Shown here in pieces: positions 25,706 to 30,028 of a stretch of DNA of 30,028 nt (positions within the stretch are counted from its first letter, which is position 1; the number at the start of each line of letters is the position of its first letter). The DNA comes from Flavobacterium psychrophilum (GTDB lineage Bacteria > Bacteroidota > Bacteroidia > Flavobacteriales > Flavobacteriaceae). Made by a program: the position numbers and the translations under genes. The DNA lies in the NCBI GenBank assembly GCA_945878515.1, contig CAMCTL010000023.1, positions 1 to 30,028 on the forward strand. The letters run 5' to 3'. Below the pieces are notes generated by a model. It made no database searches, had not been told where the DNA came from, and saw only the letters and a program-made list of their open reading frames with translations.

Positions 25706-26275
25706 ATGATAGAGAAAAACAATAGACAAAGTCAAGCAAAACTACTAAGAACCTCTAGGAAAGTTCACAGGACAACAGGAGCATTATTATTTGTTTTTTT
25801 CTTTTTTATTTCGGTCACAGGTCTTTTATTAGGTTGGAAGAAACATAGTGACGGATTTCTATTATCAAAATCATACAATGGAACTTCAAAGGACTTAAAA
25901 GACTGGTTACCCATTGATAGTTTGTATCAAAATGCTTGTATAATACTTCACGACTCTATTGCTGCTGACTTATCGCTTGATCTTGACAGGATTGATATTC
26001 GTAAAGACAAAGGGATGGTAAAGTTTGTTTTTACTGACCATTTTTGGGGAATTCAACTTGACGGTGCAACAGGACGATTATTACATATTGAACGAAGGCG
26101 GTCAGACTTTATAGAAAAAATACATGATGGTTCTATACTTGACTATTACTTCGAAACAACAAACGGACAAATAAAATTGGTCTATACCAGCATTATGGGA
26201 CTGGCACTTTTTACATTTACACTAACAGGATTTTGGCTTTGGTATGGGCCAAAAAGAATGAGAAAAAAACAATGA
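25706..26275 (+). CDS. PepSY-associated membrane protein
   Basis: About 189 residues from ATG 25706 (MIEKNNRQSQ); an in-frame GTG at 25679 would add nine residues, but the ATG is preferred. SRKVHRTTGALLFVFFFFISVTGLLLGWKKHSDG is the first helix with the His typical of PepSY-TM proteins, followed by a periplasmic PepSY-like region (WLPIDSLYQNA, DRIDIRKDKGMVKFVFTD, IQLDGATGRLL) and a closing helix (LVYTSIMGLALFTFTLTGFWLWYGPKRMRKK). Such proteins are linked to iron or copper handling or to periplasmic reductases; the role here is unknown. It is flanked by gene scraps and an inverted repeat, so it may be a passenger of past transfer. Confidence 0.83.
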   Translation: MIEKNNRQSQAKLLRTSRKVHRTTGALLFVFFFFISVTGLLLGWKKHSDGFLLSKSYNGTSKDLKDWLPIDSLYQNACIILHDSIAADLSLDLDRIDIRKDKGMVKFVFTDHFWGIQLDGATGRLLHIERRRSDFIEKIHDGSILDYYFETTNGQIKLVYTSIMGLALFTFTLTGFWLWYGPKRMRKKQ

Positions 26276-26279
26276 ACCG

Positions 26280-26353
26280 TTAGCGCATTTACCCAAAAGT
26301 CGGGGTTTCGTGCTTTGCAGAAACATTTTTGTTTCGTACGATTTTTGCGCTAA
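26280..26353. repeat. Spaced inverted repeat TTAGCGCA/TGCGCTAA
   Basis: Eight-base arms at 26280-26287 and 26346-26353 start 5 bp after the PepSY protein stop. Inside lies a smaller GTTTC/GAAAC stem. It could be a weak terminator or the mark of a cassette; no known element matched. Confidence 0.45.
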
Positions 26354-26461
26354 AAATTCCACCCTTCGCCACCGATTTCGCGCCAGAGCAGATTGACTTA
26401 TTCGAATCTGCAAGTTCGCGCGTTAGCACGGGAAAAAGCAATTGTTAGTAATCTGTGTTTT

Positions 26462-26835
26462 TTATTTTGGATTAATCGTTATGGCAGGAATTTGTTGTTG
26501 CTTGACATAATTGTTAAATTCAGGAATTTTTATATCCATAATTTCTTTTACCCTAGCAATTTGTTTATCGATTTTAGAGGCTAAATCTTCATACACTAGA
26601 TAGGAACTTTTAGTTGGTTTTGTTTCTCCAGAAGATACTATTGAACCCAAACCAGCCATTTTATCATTTAATTGAACCGGAAATGCTAAAACATCCTGTG
26701 GTGCTTTTGCTTTTGGTTGCATTAATTTAGATTCAATATCCTCTAAATCAGCTACAATTGGTTTTGTTATTTTTTTCATATCCCGAACCATTGTTGAATC
26801 TTTTACATTTCCAAGATAGCCACTTATTTGGGTTT
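26462..26835 (-). pseudogene. Frameshifted C-terminal part of the VPS10/BNR-propeller protein
   Basis: In the frame one base away from the 26836-29676 gene, the - strand continues IRKIKTQISGYLGNVKDSTM, VRDMKKITKPIVADLEDIES, KLMQPKAKAPQDVLAFPVQL, NDKMAGLGSIVSSGETKPTK to a stop at 26462. This is the normal helical C-terminus of these proteins. The break sits at 26848-26850, where an A run on the coding strand has three A's and four would restore the frame. An ATG at 26791 could start a separate 109-residue piece but has no reason to be used. Confidence 0.85.
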
Positions 26836-29676
26836 TTATTTTACGTATTTGATTGCAACATGCGCTTGATCTACTTTTTTGTTTATTTTTTGATGAAGGT
26901 CAAATTGTTCTTTCAAATCAGCATCAGAAGCTGTTACTCTAGGGTCTTTTTTAATTACGAACTCTTGTTCCGCTATACTCTCTTTATCTTCTACTAATCG
27001 TACTTTATAATTGCCTGGCAATACCCTAACTCCCTCTCCATTTCCTGCCCACATTACATTGGTTCCTTCAACACTTGTAACATTAGGGTACCGTAAATTC
27101 CATACAAAAACATTCATTCCGGCTTTGTTTGTTACATATCCGGGTTGCTCTTTATCTTTGTCTTGGTGGAATTCTTTGGCGATTTTCATTGGCTCTCCTT
27201 TTACATTATTTAAAGAAGAATACGTAATAATGCTATTATTTTGATCATCTAAAAATTCTAATTTTATTTCTTTAGTTGATTTTTTATCTAGTACATATCG
27301 AATAAGAACACCATTTGCTAAGTTGGTTCCTTCATTATTGTTTTCTCTTGAACCACCGTTCATTCTATACGTAGTCCTAGGTTTGTACAAATGTTTTGGC
27401 GCACTTACTTTCTTATCCATTATTTCATACAAAGGGCTAATGTCATCCAAAATCCAAAAAGCTCTACCGTGAGTAGCCACCACCAAATCGCTTTCTCTTT
27501 TTTGAATTTGTAAGTCACGAATAGGAGTAATGGGTAAATTCAAATTCAATTTTTGCCAAGAAGCTCCATCGTTAAATGAAACATAAATCCCGCGTTCTGT
27601 ACCAGCGAAAAGTAATCCGGGCTTGTTAGGATCTTCACGTAACACGCGACAATATTCGTCCGCTGGAATACCGTTGGTTATTTTTGTCCAAGTTTTTCCG
27701 TAATCTGAGGTCTTAAATAAGTAAGGTGTACGATCACCATACATGTATTTATTGGCTGCCAAATAGGCTTTTCCTTTCACATGATCTGAGGTGTGAATGA
27801 TACTGATTAATGAAAATTCTGGTAGCATTGTTGTTGGAATAGAAACATTATCCCAGTTTTTTCCATTGTTTTTTGAAACATGCACAAGTCCATCATCCGA
27901 ACCTGTCCAAAGAACACCTTGTTCTAGCGGCGATTCAGAAATGGTAAAAATAGTAGCATACACTTCAGCACCAGTTTGATCTTTTGTTATTGGCCCACCG
28001 GTTTCCCCTGTTGTTTTAGGATCATTTCTCGTTAAATCGGGACTTATGATTTCAAATGAATGTCCACCATCTTCTGTAACATGTACATATTGAGACCCAA
28101 TATACATTCGTTTTGGATTTTGGGGTGAAAATACAATTGGATACGTCCACTGAAAGCGATACTTCTTAGCTGCAGAAGATGCTCCAATATTGGTTTCAGG
28201 ATAAGGAGAAATGTCTTGTCCTTGTTGTGTTTTTTTGTTGTATTTGCTTAACGATCCATCATATTCCCCACCATAAGTGATGTCAGAATTTGTTGGGTCA
28301 GCTTGAATATAACCTGCTTCACCTCCAGCTACAGGATACCAAGCATCTTTGCCTATTGAGTAACCATTTGTTCTTGAAGCAATTCTTATCGAACTATTAT
28401 CTTGCTGTGCTCCATATACATTGTATGGGAAATCATTATCAACAGATACATGATAAAATTGAGCCGTTGGAATATCAAGAGCTGAAAAAGCACCTCCTCC
28501 GTTAAAAGTAACTTCGGCGCCTCCATCATCTGCAATAATAAAGTTTTCAGGATTTTTAGGGTTGATCCAAACGTCGTGTGTGTCTCCGTGATGCACCTCT
28601 ATTTTTTTAAAAACTTTGCCGCCATCTTTGCTTTGCCAAGCATCTACGTTTAAGACAATGAGTCCGTTTTCATTTTTTGGATCTGCTTGTAAATTCATGT
28701 AATACCAGGGTCTTTGCCATAAATTTTTATCTTCATTGATCAATTCCCAATGTTCCCCGGCATCATCAGAGCGAAACAATCCTCCTTTGGCATTTTCGAT
28801 CAAGGCATACAATCTATTAGGATTAACAGGTGAAACTGCAATTCCCATCTTTCCTAATAAACCTACAGGCATTCCGGGTTTTTCATTTAAACATTGCCAA
28901 GTATCTCCTCCATCAACCGACTTATACATACCAGAACCCAATCCGCCCGAAGACATTGAATGTCCGTTTCTGTAGGCTTGCCATAAAGTCGCATACACTA
29001 CTCTAGGGTTAGTGGGATCTATTCGAACACAAACGGCTCCAGTTTCTGCGTTTTTTGATAAAACCAATTGCCAAGTTTTACCACCATCTTTAGAGCGATA
29101 AACACCTCTTTCTGAATTGGCATGAAATGGATTTCCCATCGCAGAAACAAAAACGATATCAGAATTAGTGGGATGGACTTCTATATTTGCAATGGCATCC
29201 GATTTTTCGATACCTATTTTTATCCAATTTTTGCCCCCATTTACAGATTTATACATACCATCGCCAAATGAAATATTAGAACGCATATCGGCTTCTCCCA
29301 TACCAACATATACTACATTAGGGTCAGATGGGGCAACAGTTATTGCTCCTACAGAAGACGATTTGAAAATACTATCTGAAATGGGAAGCCATTCGTTTCC
29401 TCCATCAATTGTTTTCCAAACGCCACCACCCGTTGCTCCAAAGTAGTAGGTGAGGGGTTGGTCAACATGACCAGTTACTGCAAGTGAGCGACCCGCACGA
29501 AACGGACCTATATTTCGCCATTTTAAACCATTAAAAAGACTATCCGAAACAGTAGCTTGTTTATTATTATTTGCTGATTTTTTAATTTTTTGAGAAAATC
29601 CTGAGTCTGGAATTAGTAAAGCTAAAGATGAAATTAAAAAACCAAATCGAAATAAGTTGGGAAAAAACTGTTTCAT
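26836..29676 (-). CDS. VPS10/sortilin-type BNR beta-propeller secreted protein, C-terminally truncated by a frameshift
   Basis: 946 residues, signal peptide ending FSQ (27-29). Two propellers are filled with Asp-box motifs: SVNGGKNW, SKDGGKTW, SVDGGDTW, SDDAGEHW, SKNNGKNW and TSDYGKTW. Opening GLKWRNIGPFRAGRS and GATGGGVWKTIDGGNEW are the standard start of this family, often labelled 'glycosyl hydrolase' or 'WD40/YVTN/BNR-like repeat' without proven activity. The reading frame stops after HVAIKYVK, where relatives continue for about 125 residues; that continuation lies intact in the next frame at 26462-26835. With one added A, the full protein would be about 1,070 residues. No partner gene is adjacent; downstream are gene scraps, upstream an ISAon1-like element. 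Confidence 0.88.
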   Translation of the reverse strand: MKQFFPNLFRFGFLISSLALLIPDSGFSQKIKKSANNNKQATVSDSLFNGLKWRNIGPFRAGRSLAVTGHVDQPLTYYFGATGGGVWKTIDGGNEWLPISDSIFKSSSVGAITVAPSDPNVVYVGMGEADMRSNISFGDGMYKSVNGGKNWIKIGIEKSDAIANIEVHPTNSDIVFVSAMGNPFHANSERGVYRSKDGGKTWQLVLSKNAETGAVCVRIDPTNPRVVYATLWQAYRNGHSMSSGGLGSGMYKSVDGGDTWQCLNEKPGMPVGLLGKMGIAVSPVNPNRLYALIENAKGGLFRSDDAGEHWELINEDKNLWQRPWYYMNLQADPKNENGLIVLNVDAWQSKDGGKVFKKIEVHHGDTHDVWINPKNPENFIIADDGGAEVTFNGGGAFSALDIPTAQFYHVSVDNDFPYNVYGAQQDNSSIRIASRTNGYSIGKDAWYPVAGGEAGYIQADPTNSDITYGGEYDGSLSKYNKKTQQGQDISPYPETNIGASSAAKKYRFQWTYPIVFSPQNPKRMYIGSQYVHVTEDGGHSFEIISPDLTRNDPKTTGETGGPITKDQTGAEVYATIFTISESPLEQGVLWTGSDDGLVHVSKNNGKNWDNVSIPTTMLPEFSLISIIHTSDHVKGKAYLAANKYMYGDRTPYLFKTSDYGKTWTKITNGIPADEYCRVLREDPNKPGLLFAGTERGIYVSFNDGASWQKLNLNLPITPIRDLQIQKRESDLVVATHGRAFWILDDISPLYEIMDKKVSAPKHLYKPRTTYRMNGGSRENNNEGTNLANGVLIRYVLDKKSTKEIKLEFLDDQNNSIITYSSLNNVKGEPMKIAKEFHQDKDKEQPGYVTNKAGMNVFVWNLRYPNVTSVEGTNVMWAGNGEGVRVLPGNYKVRLVEDKESIAEQEFVIKKDPRVTASDADLKEQFDLHQKINKKVDQAHVAIKYVK

Positions 29677-29916
29677 AGTTTAGGATGTATTTAATTATTT
29701 TTAAAAATATAAAAGTAATCAAATTACTAAATAAATGATGAGATTTCTTTACAGATTTGGAATTAAATTATCTTTTCAGAAAGTTTCAGATAAAACTTTT
29801 TTAAAATCATTTTTGGACTTCTTCTAAACTATACTTGGCCCGTTGCTTCGGATCAAGTCAAAAAGTTGTGGGGAAATATTAAAAAGTTGATTTTTGTATT
29901 TTTAAATTAGATAAAA

Positions 29917-30028
29917 ATGCAAGATTCTTTTAGTGAACTTATCAAGTTATTATTACCAGAAATAATAGTAGACTATTTTGAACTGACTTCTTATGAAAAA
30001 GGAGAAGAAATACTTCATCTTTATTTAA
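29917..30028 (+). CDS. ISAon1-like transposase N-terminal protein (cut by window edge)
   Basis: The first 37 codons read MQDSFSELIKLLLPEIIVDY then FELTSYEKGEEILHLYL and run off the window. The opening Q-x-SF-x-EL-x-KLLLPE followed by YFEL matches the small N-terminal ORF of ISAon1-type transposases in flavobacteria as I know them. The region 29810-29916 just before it (acttcttctaaactatactt, cccgttgcttcggatcaag) is probably the left end of the element; I cannot define its inverted repeat from one end. Confidence 0.75.
   Translation, partial: MQDSFSELIKLLLPEIIVDYFELTSYEKGEEILHLYL

Noticed and set aside
26280-26430. Integron attC site after the PepSY gene
   Set aside because: GTTAGCG and the inverted arms are suggestive, but the core does not fit GTTRRRY/RYYYAAC and there is no second site or integrase.

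Overview
The window is AT-rich DNA from a member of the Bacteroidota, most likely a marine or freshwater Flavobacteriaceae (Flavobacterium-like). The grounds are Por/type IX secretion (T9SS) sorting domains of types A and C, TAnnTTTG-type promoter boxes, A-rich leaders instead of strong Shine-Dalgarno sites, a polysaccharide-utilisation gene set, and transposase remnants that resemble IS3 and ISAon1 elements.

Region 1 (174-5837, + strand) is part of a polysaccharide utilisation locus: a GH43-like/CBM6 protein, an S1-type sulfatase, a GH105 unsaturated-uronyl hydrolase and a seven-bladed-propeller polysaccharide lyase whose His/His/Tyr/Arg pattern fits the PL24/PL25 ulvan lyases. A 994-residue GH2-type enzyme (17988-20972, +) probably belongs to the same pathway. 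Lyase, GH105 and sulfatase together suggest a sulfated, uronic-acid-containing algal polysaccharide, with ulvan as the best guess. No SusC/SusD pair or regulator lies in the window.

Region 2 (17332 down to 6663, - strand) is a long, tightly packed gene series inserted between the two PUL pieces: O-antigen-ligase-like/TPR membrane protein, transglutaminase-like protein, a helical secreted protein, a Sel1-repeat protein with a T9SS sorting tail, then two modular units. Each unit is a secreted Cys-rich protein with a nearly identical leader and CGCIGG repeat but a different C-terminal domain (one an N-acetylmuramidase), followed by a small AT-rich lipoprotein. A frameshifted copy of the 3' end of the Sel1/T9SS gene sits in front of the second unit. 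I read this as a duplicated effector/immunity-like cassette array. This is the most interesting part of the window, but the function is inferred.

Region 3 (21505-24429, +) has a large T9SS type C adhesin-like protein, a decayed second T9SS type C gene and a small PPPPG protein with one membrane segment.

Region 4 (24430-30028) is a scrap yard: an IS3-type remnant, a broken unrecognised gene and hairpins, followed by a PepSY-type membrane protein, a VPS10/BNR-propeller protein on the - strand split by an apparent one-base frameshift, and the start of an ISAon1-like transposase cut by the window edge.

Intergenic spaces carry a dispersed repeat family with a conserved CTACAAC/GTTGTAG hairpin, a pentamer-like ACAGN element near promoters, and heptamer (acttcta) tandem arrays.
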